NCBI GenBank assembly: GCA_030668485.1
Contig: DAOUTW010000047.1
Span: 1-34,103 of the forward strand
Origin: Candidatus Zixiibacteriota bacterium
Lineage (GTDB): Bacteria > Zixibacteria > MSB-5A5 > GN15 > JAAZOE01
Direction of reading: 5' to 3'
Length of the DNA: 34,103 bases
In this document: one piece after another, positions 21,693 through 30,249 of the stretch
Layout of the letters: each line of letters begins with the position of its first letter
Position numbering within the stretch: position 1 is the first letter of the stretch
The notes under the pieces: model-generated
The model's database searches: none
Told to the model about the DNA's origin: nothing
Seen by the model: the letters and a program-made list of their open reading frames with translations, nothing else
Position numbers and translations under genes: made by a program

Positions 21693-23963
21693 ATGAAGCA
21701 AATACTATTATCCGTCACAATTATTTTGTGTCTGGCGACAGTGGGCACCCTGTCAGTCAATTCGGCTTATGACCACCGGATGCAAAACCGCGTTACCGAT
21801 ATTCCGGTCGGCCCGGATAATTATCTTCGGGACAGAATTTCCGATGACAAAAATATTATGCCCGATTACTATCCAAAAGCGGCACTCAGGCAGGATTCTA
21901 TTCTGGAATATATATCAAGCAGCCTCTGGCTCGGGGTTCAGGATATACTGGTCGATAACGATTTTGCTTACTGCGCTTTTATAAATGGCCTGGTCATCTT
22001 TGATGTTTCGGATTCAAGTCTACCGGTTATGATCTCCGAACAATATATCAACGGGGGAGCCAGAGAAGTTTTCAAGCTCGGCTCACTGCTCTACCTTGCC
22101 GGCGAACAGGGGCTTACCATAATCGATGTAACTCTGCCCGGCAACCCGGCGATTGTTGGCGAGCGCCCGGTTACCAACGGTATCAACGGCCTGTTTGTCA
22201 GAGACGGTCTTGCCTGCGCCATAACATCCAACGACATGACCGATTTTATCGTCTTCGACGTATCTGTCCCATCAGCCCCCGATTCTCTGGGGAGTTTTAA
22301 CACACCCGGTTTGCCGTGGGATATTTTCGTCGTGAATGACCTCGCTTATGTCGCGGATGATTTTAATGGATTGTCGATTATCGATATCAGCAATCCCGCA
22401 GATCCGCAATTGTTTGACAGTCTGAATATTCCGGGGATATCAACCTCCGTCATCGTTAACGACAGCCTGGCCTTTGTGGTCGGCGACAGTTTCTGGGTTG
22501 TGAATATAGACCTCTCCCCGCCTGAGGTTGTTGGCTCGCTTCCATTTGAAATTATTCCCGGTGCGGATTGTATCTCTCTGGATATTACCCATGAAGACAG
22601 CCTGGTATATGTCAATTACATGGAATTTTTCACGCAGTTCGATGCTCACCTGGAGATAATAAACGTTGCCGATCCCTCCAATCCGGTGCGGGTCGGTCTT
22701 CCCGATCTGAACCCGACCGGACTTTTTGTGGCAAATAGTCTGGCCTATACCATCTACGGTTTTCCCTTCTATATCGAATCGGTCGACCGTCGGAGAGGCC
22801 TTGAGATATTCGATGTAAATGATCTGCTATGCCTGCCGCCCAATTGTCCGGCCGACTCCAATCCGGTTGGTTCCTTCGGGTTCCCGTTTCGGATTCGCGA
22901 TGTTGATGTTGTCGGTGATTATGCCTACGTTGTCTGCGACAGTTGCGGCCTTTTCATAATGGATATCAGCGATCCGGCCAATCCGGTCGCATCTGGAAGA
23001 TTTAGTGATCTTTCGGGAAGCATGTCGGCCGTGAGTGTCAGTGGCGACCTGGCCTGTATAACTTATCATAACGGCGGCGATCATCTGGTTACTATCGATG
23101 TCGGTAATCCGGCTGATCCGGTTTTCCTCGACAGTATCGAAACGCCGGGATTCGCTTATGAAGTCTGCGTCCGGAATACGGTCGCTTATGTGACCGACGG
23201 TTCTCCTCATCTGACCACTTTCGACATAACCGATCCGGCCGACCCGTTCATGCTCGACAGCATCACTGTTTCAGGGCACGGTTATGGTATCGTCGTTCAG
23301 GACAGCCTGGCTTATATTGCCGATTATTTCAAAGGCCTGACAATTATAAATGTCGCCGACCCTACTGATATCTCATTTGTAAGTTATTCTCCTGAGGCAT
23401 GGGAAGCACGGGATATTTTTGTATTGGACGATTTCGCATACCTGACCGAAGCCGACTATGGGATGCACATTGTCGATATAAGCAACCCTTATGCACCGGC
23501 CATGCGTGGTGACTACAGCAATGCCGGTACCAATCTTGGGGTCAACGTTCAGGATGGCAGAGCTTATGTAGCGGTTGAACGGTTGGGACTTCATCTGGTG
23601 GACGTTACCGACCCGGACAATCCGGTTCTGCTCGATATCTATGATACTCCGGGATTCGCCGGAGCCTTATCAGCCGGCGGCGGGATGGTATATCTGGCCG
23701 ATTACTTCTCATTGATGATGCTACGAGATAACGGATTTCCACCGGTATTAACCTGCGGAGATGCTAACGCCGATGGGATGGTCAATGTTGGTGATGCCGT
23801 TTATCTTATCAGTTATGTCTTCCGCGGCGGCGAGCCTCCGATTCCGGACGTTTGTACCGGGGACGTCAATGCCGATGGTTTGACCAATGTCGGCGATGCC
23901 GTTTATGTTATCAGTTATGTCTTCCGGCACGGCGCTCCGATGCTGGAAGGATGCTGCGATTAG
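21693..23963 (+). CDS. Secreted LVIVD-repeat beta-propeller with C-terminal dockerin-like domain
   Basis: A 756-residue exported protein. A signal peptide (MKQILLSVTIILCLATVGTL, then SVNSA) is followed by a long series of LVIVD-type repeats of about 42-45 residues, each with a phrase such as LVIFDVSDSSLPVMI, LTIIDVTLPGNPAIVG, LSIIDISNPADPQLFD or LHLVDVTDPDNPVLLD. These build one or two beta-propellers, probably for binding. The last about 69 residues are a dockerin type I-like pair: GDANADGMVNVGDAVYLISY and GDVNADGLTNVGDAVYVISY, two calcium-loop motifs each followed by a helix. The start at 21693 is chosen by the signal peptide and by GAGGA before it; the frame extends 22 codons upstream without a better site. 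The stop codon forms the first bases of an 84-bp tandem repeat. Confidence 0.88.
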   Translation: MKQILLSVTIILCLATVGTLSVNSAYDHRMQNRVTDIPVGPDNYLRDRISDDKNIMPDYYPKAALRQDSILEYISSSLWLGVQDILVDNDFAYCAFINGLVIFDVSDSSLPVMISEQYINGGAREVFKLGSLLYLAGEQGLTIIDVTLPGNPAIVGERPVTNGINGLFVRDGLACAITSNDMTDFIVFDVSVPSAPDSLGSFNTPGLPWDIFVVNDLAYVADDFNGLSIIDISNPADPQLFDSLNIPGISTSVIVNDSLAFVVGDSFWVVNIDLSPPEVVGSLPFEIIPGADCISLDITHEDSLVYVNYMEFFTQFDAHLEIINVADPSNPVRVGLPDLNPTGLFVANSLAYTIYGFPFYIESVDRRRGLEIFDVNDLLCLPPNCPADSNPVGSFGFPFRIRDVDVVGDYAYVVCDSCGLFIMDISDPANPVASGRFSDLSGSMSAVSVSGDLACITYHNGGDHLVTIDVGNPADPVFLDSIETPGFAYEVCVRNTVAYVTDGSPHLTTFDITDPADPFMLDSITVSGHGYGIVVQDSLAYIADYFKGLTIINVADPTDISFVSYSPEAWEARDIFVLDDFAYLTEADYGMHIVDISNPYAPAMRGDYSNAGTNLGVNVQDGRAYVAVERLGLHLVDVTDPDNPVLLDIYDTPGFAGALSAGGGMVYLADYFSLMMLRDNGFPPVLTCGDANADGMVNVGDAVYLISYVFRGGEPPIPDVCTGDVNADGLTNVGDAVYVISYVFRHGAPMLEGCCD

Positions 23964-24138
23964 TGGCAGGGGCCACCCTTTGGCTGTCGCGTAGATGATC
24001 TGATTTCAAGTGCTGAAGTTTATATTGTGCACGGCATATGTCCGCAGTGGCAGGGGCCACATTTTGGCTGTCGCGCAGATGATCTGATTTCAAGTGCTGA
24101 AGTTTATATTGTGCACGGCATATGTCCACAGTGGCAGA
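23962..24138. repeat. 84-bp tandem repeat, two copies plus a 9-base start of a third
   Basis: Copy 1 (23962-24045) and copy 2 (24046-24129) differ at only four positions, and 24130-24138 begins a third copy. Each unit starts AGTGGCAGGGGCCAC, a five-base stem with a four-base loop. The first copy starts inside the TAG stop of the preceding gene. A diverged relative lies at 26007-26135. Confidence 0.9.
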
Positions 24139-24140
24139 AT

Positions 24141-24173
24141 ATTTTCCCATCCTAAATGGTGGTCCCCCCGTCA
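24141..24173. repeat. Dispersed 33-bp repeat end, copy 1
   Basis: This stretch, starting ATTTTCCCATCCTAAATGG, matches 26103-26135 at 29 of 33 positions. It closes the repeat element that follows the LVIVD/dockerin gene. Confidence 0.75.
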
Positions 24174-24192
24174 TTAATAGCATTGGTTCTCC

Positions 24193-24220
24193 TTGACTAA
24201 TCGGATTTTCACTTTATACT
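24193..24220 (+). promoter_or_regulatory. Sigma-70 type promoter for the subtilisin-like protease
   Basis: TTGACT (24193-24198) and TATACT (24215-24220) are 16 bases apart. Transcription would start near 24227, about 37 bases before the ATG, with GGAGGTG in the leader. Confidence 0.6.
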
Positions 24221-24263
24221 GCTTATAGGCATCCCTGATTGTCTCAGTTGGAGGTGGGATTAT

Positions 24264-25982
24264 ATGTGGAATACCTTAAAATATGATCTTATTATTGCCG
24301 TAACGGTAATATCATTTTTTATGTTGTCGACGCCGCTTTTGCCGGATGCATCTTCTGGCATTGATGCGGCGTTTCCCAAAATCGATTTCGATCTTGCTGA
24401 ATATTTAATAAGTCGCACCACTAACGAATTTATTCCGGTTGAATTAAAAATAGTCGGGGGATTATCGGCTGAAGAGTTAATGCAAGAAATGAATGAAGCC
24501 GGCGAAACACTCGATCAGAAGCGCCGGTATGGTCTGCACCGACTGCGTGAAGTGGCGGCGTCTACCCAGATTCATGTTTTAGATTACTTACGCGGATTAG
24601 TGAAACAGGGTTCGGTCAGAAATATCCAGAATCACTGGCTAACCAACACCATATCCGTCGAAGTCACGGCCTCAACAATCAAATCCGCTGTTGCACATGA
24701 GGATATTATACAGGCTTTTCGATACCCTGATCCAATTATGTTAGCACCTGATGATCCTGTAGAATCTCAACTAAAAAGGCCAATAACGGTCGGGGGCGTG
24801 GAGGAGAATCTTCGTTTTATCGGCGCGGATGAGGCCTGGCATATGGGATATACAGGTTTGGGCCGTATTGTATGTATATCTGATATAGATGGTGTTGACG
24901 GCAATCATCCCGCGCTTTATGCCAACTGGAAAGGACACGATGGAGACACATCGGCGGCATGGCATGGATATGGGCCGGGGTTCCCTATTACATCCGGTTA
25001 TCACGGAACGCACCTGATGGGTATCATGGTTGGCCATAACGACGTAACAGGTGACACAATCGGAGTGGCGCCCGACGCCAAATGGATCGGAGGCCCAGGC
25101 TGGCGAGTTTTTGAATGGGCTGCCGATCCGGACGGCGATCCCCATACAACCGATGATATGCCTGATGTGATCAACTTGTGCTGGGGATCTCGGGGTGATT
25201 GTGACGAATATATGTGGGATATATTCGATATGACCGAGGCATTGGGAATTGTCAATGTGTTCGCCGCCGGTAATGGGGGCCCAGATTATATGTCCTTAAT
25301 CTGGCCCGGTGGCCGGGCCGATGATTCCCTGACGAATTTCGCCATTGGCTCGGTTGACCACAGATCGGGTATGCGGTGGTTTTCATCCAGCCGGGGACCG
25401 TCGGGATGCGATTCCATCTCCATCAAACCCAACCTATGTGCCCCTGGGGCATATATATGGTCATCTATTCCGGGTAACGGATACAGGGTTCATGGTGGAA
25501 CCTCAATGGCCGCGCCCCATGTGGCTGGAGCGGTGGCAATACTCAGGCAGGTTGACCCCAACGCTACGGCTCGTGAGATCAAGGAAGCTCTCATTGCCGG
25601 AGCTATTCCATACGGCGAGCCTTGTCCCAATAATGATTGCGGCTGGGGCATCCTAAATATACCCAACTCTATCAGATATTTATCACGCATCAGGTTAATA
25701 CCCGAATCCCTGGTCCTGGAACAGAATTATCCAAATCCTTTCAATCCCTATACAACCATTACATTTGCTGTGCCGACTGCATCGCAGGTAACCCTTGACA
25801 TCTATAATGTTTTGGGACAACGAGTGAAAAGAATAGTCAACGGGAACCTCCCGTCAGGTTATCATCAGATCAGATGGGATGGTAAGGATTCATTCGGTGA
25901 TAATGTTGCCAGCGGCATCTATTTTTATCAAATTCGCGCGGCAGATCGCACAAAAACGAAAAATATGATCCTCCTGAAATAG
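24264..25982 (+). CDS. Secreted subtilisin-like (S8) serine protease with T9SS-type sorting domain
   Basis: A 572-residue exported protease. A signal peptide (about residues 1-29) is followed by an I9-like propeptide region (about 55-155), then the S8 catalytic domain: an aspartate region SDIDGVDGNHP (206-216), HGTHLMG with the catalytic His near 248, the oxyanion AAGNGG with Asn near 337, and GGTSMAAPHVAG with Ser near 414. The common DTG around the aspartate is altered to DIDG, so D207 or D209 is the catalytic residue. The last about 85 residues start LEQNYPNPFNPYTTITF and end in a FlgD-like Ig fold (SGIYFYQIRAAD...), the type A sorting domain used by type IX secretion. GGAGGTG supports the ATG. 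Confidence 0.93.
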   Translation: MWNTLKYDLIIAVTVISFFMLSTPLLPDASSGIDAAFPKIDFDLAEYLISRTTNEFIPVELKIVGGLSAEELMQEMNEAGETLDQKRRYGLHRLREVAASTQIHVLDYLRGLVKQGSVRNIQNHWLTNTISVEVTASTIKSAVAHEDIIQAFRYPDPIMLAPDDPVESQLKRPITVGGVEENLRFIGADEAWHMGYTGLGRIVCISDIDGVDGNHPALYANWKGHDGDTSAAWHGYGPGFPITSGYHGTHLMGIMVGHNDVTGDTIGVAPDAKWIGGPGWRVFEWAADPDGDPHTTDDMPDVINLCWGSRGDCDEYMWDIFDMTEALGIVNVFAAGNGGPDYMSLIWPGGRADDSLTNFAIGSVDHRSGMRWFSSSRGPSGCDSISIKPNLCAPGAYIWSSIPGNGYRVHGGTSMAAPHVAGAVAILRQVDPNATAREIKEALIAGAIPYGEPCPNNDCGWGILNIPNSIRYLSRIRLIPESLVLEQNYPNPFNPYTTITFAVPTASQVTLDIYNVLGQRVKRIVNGNLPSGYHQIRWDGKDSFGDNVASGIYFYQIRAADRTKTKNMILLK

Positions 25983-26006
25983 AATCATTTTTTCATGCCA
26001 GATATT

Positions 26007-26135
26007 GGTCCGCCGTGGCGGAGGACCTGGGATTACAATAATTCACTCTGCAGCCTAATCTCAAGTATAATTAGTGCATGGCTGATGTCCACATCGCCCA
26101 TTATTTTCCCACCATAAATGGTGGGCCACCCGTCA
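26007..26135. repeat. Dispersed intergenic repeat, copy 2 (diverged)
   Basis: Related to the element at 24041-24173: the start TCCGCCGTGGCGGAGGACC matches TCCGCAGTGGCAGGGGCCA, the middle shares CTCAAGT and GATGTCCACA-like words, and the end (26103-26135) is 29 of 33 identical. It contains two hairpins, TCCGCC/GGCGGA near 26009-26022 and CCCACCA/TGGTGGG (26108-26125). Both copies follow a secreted-protein gene. Confidence 0.65.
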
Positions 26136-26149
26136 AACAATCAATGGGT

Positions 26150-26173
26150 AACCCAGGTACGCACGCCTGGGTT
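26150..26173. other. Hairpin between the protease and phosphoesterase genes
   Basis: AACCCAGG (26150-26157) and CCTGGGTT (26166-26173) form an eight-base stem around an eight-base loop. The T-run is only three bases, so termination strength is uncertain. Confidence 0.5.
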
Positions 26174-26208
26174 TATAGCCAACTTGACGCCATATTCAAA
26201 TTTATTTG

Positions 26209-26237
26209 TTGAGATAACATTTTCCACGTAATATAAT
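26209..26237 (+). promoter_or_regulatory. Sigma-70 type promoter for the metallophosphoesterase
   Basis: TTGAGA (26209-26214) is followed after exactly 17 bases by a perfect TATAAT (26232-26237). Transcription would start near 26244, about 35 bases before the GTG start. Confidence 0.7.
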
Positions 26238-26278
26238 ATACCAACGCAACGCGCCATTCAACAAGGGAGCGGTATATC

Positions 26279-27382
26279 GTGTTTCTGACAATTGTCCTGA
26301 CCATCTGGACCGGCCTGCATGTCTATGTCTTCTGGCGCGCGGCATCGGTACCATTTATTGCCCGGCATGTGTCTACCTGGCTTATGGTAATTATCGCGGC
26401 CTTCCTCTGGTCGAGTTTTTTCGCGCCGAGGTTTCTCGATTTACCTCAAGTCATTTCCCGATCTTTGGAAATGCTGGGTGAAAACTGGCTGGGAATTTTG
26501 TTTCTCCTGTTTTTATGTCTCCTTGTCGTTGATATCATCACCGGTTTCGGATTTCTGCTCTCGAAGCAGGCGCCCTCATGGCGCGGTATCGCGCTTCTGG
26601 CCGGGTTGGGCCTTTCGATCTTTGCTTTCGTGCAGGGTTTTCGCGCTCCGGTAGTTAACGAATACGAAATTCAAATGGCAGGACTGCCAAACGAGGCTGA
26701 TGGTCTTGTGATCGTCGCCCTGTCCGATCTGCATGTCGGTAATTCTCCCGGCGAAGGCTGGTTGGCGGACCTGGTGGAACGGACGAATGAACTGCAACCG
26801 GATCTGATTGTCCTGGTCGGTGATATCATTGAGGGTCATGGCACTGGCGAACGCGACCAGCGGATATCTTCGATAATGCGCGGCTTTTCCGCGCCGCAGG
26901 GAGTTTGGGGAGTCACCGGAAATCATGAGCGTTACGCTGGTCATGACTCGAGTGTACGCTTTCTTGATGATGCCGGTATTCGGATGCTTCATAATGAATG
27001 GCATGAACTTCTCCCCGGTCTTATCCTGGCCGGTGTCGATGATGGCCGGGAGATGCGCGATTCGGACGATATTAGGAATCGTTACGGAAGGGCCCTTGAT
27101 GGCCGATCGGAGAATACCGCGACGGTGTTTCTTTCACATCGACCGAACGGGGCCGAAATCGCCGCAGATTTGGGAGTGGGTCTGATGTTGTCGGGGCACA
27201 CGCATGGCGGGCAAATCTGGCCGTTTGATTACATCACTGCCCGGTTCAATGATTTGCTTGAGGGTAAATATATAATCAACGGTATGCCGGTACTCGTCAG
27301 CCGCGGCACCGGCACCTGGGGCCCGCGTATGCGGTTATGGGCGCCGGGTGAGATACTTCGGATAACCTTGCGGGCATCATGA
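26279..27382 (+). CDS. Membrane-anchored metallophosphoesterase (YkuE/YaeI-like)
   Basis: A 367-residue protein with four membrane helices in the first about 120 residues (about 1-20, 33-48, 70-93 and 101-120) and a calcineurin-like phosphoesterase domain after that. The metal-binding motifs are complete: SDLH (149-152), GDII (181-184), GNHE (214-217), the SHRP histidine near 280 and GHTHGGQ near 300. Relatives act on phosphorylated lipids such as UDP-diacylglucosamine or on unknown phosphodiesters at the membrane; the substrate here is not known. The start is GTG with GGGAG 11 bases upstream, a somewhat long distance. It stands alone behind its own promoter, convergent with the M23/dockerin gene. 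Confidence 0.9.
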   Translation: MFLTIVLTIWTGLHVYVFWRAASVPFIARHVSTWLMVIIAAFLWSSFFAPRFLDLPQVISRSLEMLGENWLGILFLLFLCLLVVDIITGFGFLLSKQAPSWRGIALLAGLGLSIFAFVQGFRAPVVNEYEIQMAGLPNEADGLVIVALSDLHVGNSPGEGWLADLVERTNELQPDLIVLVGDIIEGHGTGERDQRISSIMRGFSAPQGVWGVTGNHERYAGHDSSVRFLDDAGIRMLHNEWHELLPGLILAGVDDGREMRDSDDIRNRYGRALDGRSENTATVFLSHRPNGAEIAADLGVGLMLSGHTHGGQIWPFDYITARFNDLLEGKYIINGMPVLVSRGTGTWGPRMRLWAPGEILRITLRAS

Positions 27383-27424
27383 GGGTTGGTATATAGAGCA
27401 CCCGTTGCGGCAAGCCACTGCCCC

Positions 27425-27446
27425 GGCCTGCCATTTCTGGCAGGCC
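27425..27446. other. Hairpin between convergent genes
   Basis: GGCCTGCC (27425-27432) and GGCAGGCC (27439-27446) form a perfect eight-base stem around a six-base loop. It lies between two converging genes without a T-run on either side, and could serve as a two-way, rho-assisted end or RNA-protecting element. Confidence 0.5.
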
Positions 27447-27483
27447 AGGTTTGTAACTGTAGAACTCGTTTCCACAAAGCCGC

Positions 27484-30240
27484 TTAGTCAACGCAGCCGC
27501 ACGTCGGAGTAGGACCAGTCTTGAATACATAGTTGATCAGGTAGACCACATCGCCAATATTGTATTCGCAGTCAAGGTTTACATCGGCCTCATTGAAACA
27601 TGATGGGGCGGGCCCACCCTTGAAGACATAACCGATGCCATACACCGCATCACCGACATTGACATCACTGTCATGATTGGCATCACCGGCAACTTCGCAA
27701 CAGTCGCCTGATGGCCAACCGACAGGCAGCATGTTGGAATGATGCTCTGCGATAAGAAGATCGGTTGGATACGAGTGACTGTTGAGGTAATCTTCCTCTC
27801 CTCCGACTGGTACTGGAATGTTCTTTACCGGGTCAATGATAAATTCGCTCACCGCCCAATACACGCCGTCACACCCAATTGCTTGCCCGCCGAGCACTTC
27901 TACGTCAAGGTCGGAAAGAGTCTGCCCATCGGACCATTCGCCGCCATTAATACCGGTCGGATTGTTTTGGATATATTCTCCCAAATCAACGGCTGTAAAA
28001 ATGGTATCAAAATTACCGGGTGTCGACGGGACAAGGTCAGGCAATATCCAGTCAGCAGTGAATGGCACACCAAGAGCATTGTAGGCATAGACGTCGCTGA
28101 CACCGTTGGGATGAATAATCGTCTGCCTCCAACCGTTGGCACCCGCAGGTGGATAGAATATGAAGTACAGCGAAAGTCCGTCATATTCCGGATACGATTC
28201 CCTGAAGTTGAGCATGCCGGTATGAGTTTGACGCGTGGGATCCATGTCGCCAAACGCTGCAAAGTCATAGAACCACTCAATATCCATCATCAACTGACCA
28301 TCCTGATACCAGCCAAAGGTAACGTTCTCACCGGCCAGAATCCGGTCGGTTACGCCAGATGTCGAAATTATATGGTTTATTGCATCTATCGTGTGACCTT
28401 CACGGGGAAGATGATAAGCGCTATCCTTATCGTAATCAACCACAATAACATAACCGGTATCCGGAACCCCGTTAGGCATGTACGAATCCCAAATCATGGT
28501 AAGGGGAATATTACCGCTGCTATCTGTGACCACACCTGTCTCCGTGATGAACGATCCAGGTGGAATAGCGGCGTGATCCGACCAATCTGTTTTGGCAGTC
28601 AAGTAAATTGCATAAGGTGAGTTTGGCAGGTATTGGGTCCCGGTGACGCATACCGAATCACCCGGGTAATACACGTATTGTGAAGGATCGATGGTTTGCG
28701 AGAAATTATTGACATAAACCAAATCCTCTTGCTCTTTTTCGGAACCGAGGGGTTTGGAGCCGGATGAGCCCAGGAATACACGTGCTTTTGTGGTTACTCG
28801 ATATCGACCGTCGGGATATTTGGCATCCGCGTTTTTGTCCGCTTTGTCATCTGTACCCGTACCCGTGGGACCTGTCATTGCGTCATCATCATTCTTATCT
28901 TTGTCAACGGCTGTTTGCCAGGCGTTTTTCATGACATTCACGGTAGCATCATTAGCAGCTCGAATTTGTGTATCAGTTTGCTTTCCGCAATTAGTTACCA
29001 GGAAGTAGTTGAAATAGAATTTATTGTTTTCCGTATTATGCTTTTTGTCATATACCAAATCAGCCTTGCCACCATCACTAAAATTTGACGAGATTACAGT
29101 CCAATCCATTAAATAGCGTTCATTGATGTCCTTTCCAGCCACATTACCGAGACCTTGAACCCGGTAACTAATGGCATTGATCTCGGCCTTATTCTTTTCG
29201 GCACCGGCGCACTGAGTGACATCAGTAGTCGAATGAGATACAATGTCAACATCATCTTTGATAACACGGGCGCCATCAACCACTGTGTTGAAATCATGTG
29301 TAGTGGGTCTGGCCTGCCAGTTATCGGTATCTATCTTGAAAAGCGCCGGATCCAGTTTGGCCGCCATACCTGGCATCGGATCAAGTTCATGCAAGGGATT
29401 TATGATGGTATGCAGATTGGCCGGTGGGACACTGGTTTTCGTAAGATGTATGTGATCAACTACACCCCCGAGTCCATTCCATAGAAAAACTTCACCAATT
29501 TTAGTTGTTTTTGTAATTGCACCAGCATTTGCGGCGCCGTCATTAACAACGTCTTTTAAATCTCCAGGAATGTTATCCAAATGGTAATGATGCCATGCAA
29601 AGGGCCCTTCCGCTGTCGGAGCGACTGATACAGAGCCATTTTCTCCTGAAGGCGTCTGGCTGTATAAAACACCCTCAATTACTGAAAATACATCCGTCCC
29701 GGCAGCTTTGGGTATATCTATTCCTCCATGAAAAAGGGGACCTACCCACTGATATCCACCAATCCCATGGTTATAACAATGCGCCTTTTTTTGGTCATCG
29801 AAAGGCCATTGATCAACGAGTTTCTTGACAGATAGTGTAACAGCAACAGTTTTGTTTCCACCATTTGAGGTAATCGTTATAGTCCCGGTATGTTCACCTG
29901 CCGGAACATCGTTTCGATCAACCGTTACTGTGATTTGAACTGTTTCGTTGGCCATGGTGGTTCCGTTGGCCGGATTTACGGTAAGCCATGGTTTGTCATC
30001 GGCAATACTCCATGTCATTTCCCCGTCACCTGTATTGCTGATTGTAAAAGTCAACGAATTGTCACTTGGGGAAAAATGGAGACTGGTTGGGTCCACACTG
30101 GTTATCGGATCGGCCCATGCGTTGGACCATAACCCCCCGATAAGTATCATCACGAATGCAAAAGTGATGAGAAAATGGCCTCTGCAAGTAAAATCATTTA
30201 TTGCAGGAATCCCTTTTTTAATTGAGTTTAAATATTTCAT
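27484..30240 (-). CDS. Secreted BACON / M23-peptidase-like / dockerin protein
   Basis: A 918-residue exported protein. A signal segment (about residues 22-43, cleavage after AWA) is followed by a BACON-like beta domain (about 50-138: MTWSIADDKPWLTVNPANGT and later GTITITSNGGNKTVAVTLSV). Residues about 168-275 resemble an M23 peptidase with the metal motifs HGGID (171-175) and HIH (263-265), plus HHYH near 217. M23 enzymes cut peptidoglycan or peptides, but the catalytic fit has not been tested here. About 550 residues of unknown beta-rich sequence follow. The last about 70 residues form a dockerin-like pair: GDANHDSDVNVGDAVYGIGY and ADVNLDCEYNIGDVVYLINY. It lies nine bases after the propeller gene 30250-31431, so the two form an operon. 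The SD is AGGGGG. Confidence 0.82.
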   Translation of the reverse strand: MKYLNSIKKGIPAINDFTCRGHFLITFAFVMILIGGLWSNAWADPITSVDPTSLHFSPSDNSLTFTISNTGDGEMTWSIADDKPWLTVNPANGTTMANETVQITVTVDRNDVPAGEHTGTITITSNGGNKTVAVTLSVKKLVDQWPFDDQKKAHCYNHGIGGYQWVGPLFHGGIDIPKAAGTDVFSVIEGVLYSQTPSGENGSVSVAPTAEGPFAWHHYHLDNIPGDLKDVVNDGAANAGAITKTTKIGEVFLWNGLGGVVDHIHLTKTSVPPANLHTIINPLHELDPMPGMAAKLDPALFKIDTDNWQARPTTHDFNTVVDGARVIKDDVDIVSHSTTDVTQCAGAEKNKAEINAISYRVQGLGNVAGKDINERYLMDWTVISSNFSDGGKADLVYDKKHNTENNKFYFNYFLVTNCGKQTDTQIRAANDATVNVMKNAWQTAVDKDKNDDDAMTGPTGTGTDDKADKNADAKYPDGRYRVTTKARVFLGSSGSKPLGSEKEQEDLVYVNNFSQTIDPSQYVYYPGDSVCVTGTQYLPNSPYAIYLTAKTDWSDHAAIPPGSFITETGVVTDSSGNIPLTMIWDSYMPNGVPDTGYVIVVDYDKDSAYHLPREGHTIDAINHIISTSGVTDRILAGENVTFGWYQDGQLMMDIEWFYDFAAFGDMDPTRQTHTGMLNFRESYPEYDGLSLYFIFYPPAGANGWRQTIIHPNGVSDVYAYNALGVPFTADWILPDLVPSTPGNFDTIFTAVDLGEYIQNNPTGINGGEWSDGQTLSDLDVEVLGGQAIGCDGVYWAVSEFIIDPVKNIPVPVGGEEDYLNSHSYPTDLLIAEHHSNMLPVGWPSGDCCEVAGDANHDSDVNVGDAVYGIGYVFKGGPAPSCFNEADVNLDCEYNIGDVVYLINYVFKTGPTPTCGCVD

Positions 30241-30249
30241 GGTATCCCC

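Noticed and set aside
23911-24183. A 90-residue minus frame with a 28-residue repeat
   Set aside because: The repeat in the protein simply mirrors the 84-bp DNA repeat, whose length is divisible by three. No ribosome-binding site or homology supports translation.
27739-28620. A 293-residue frame on the plus strand
   Set aside because: It lies opposite the M23-like/dockerin gene, without start signals or known domain.
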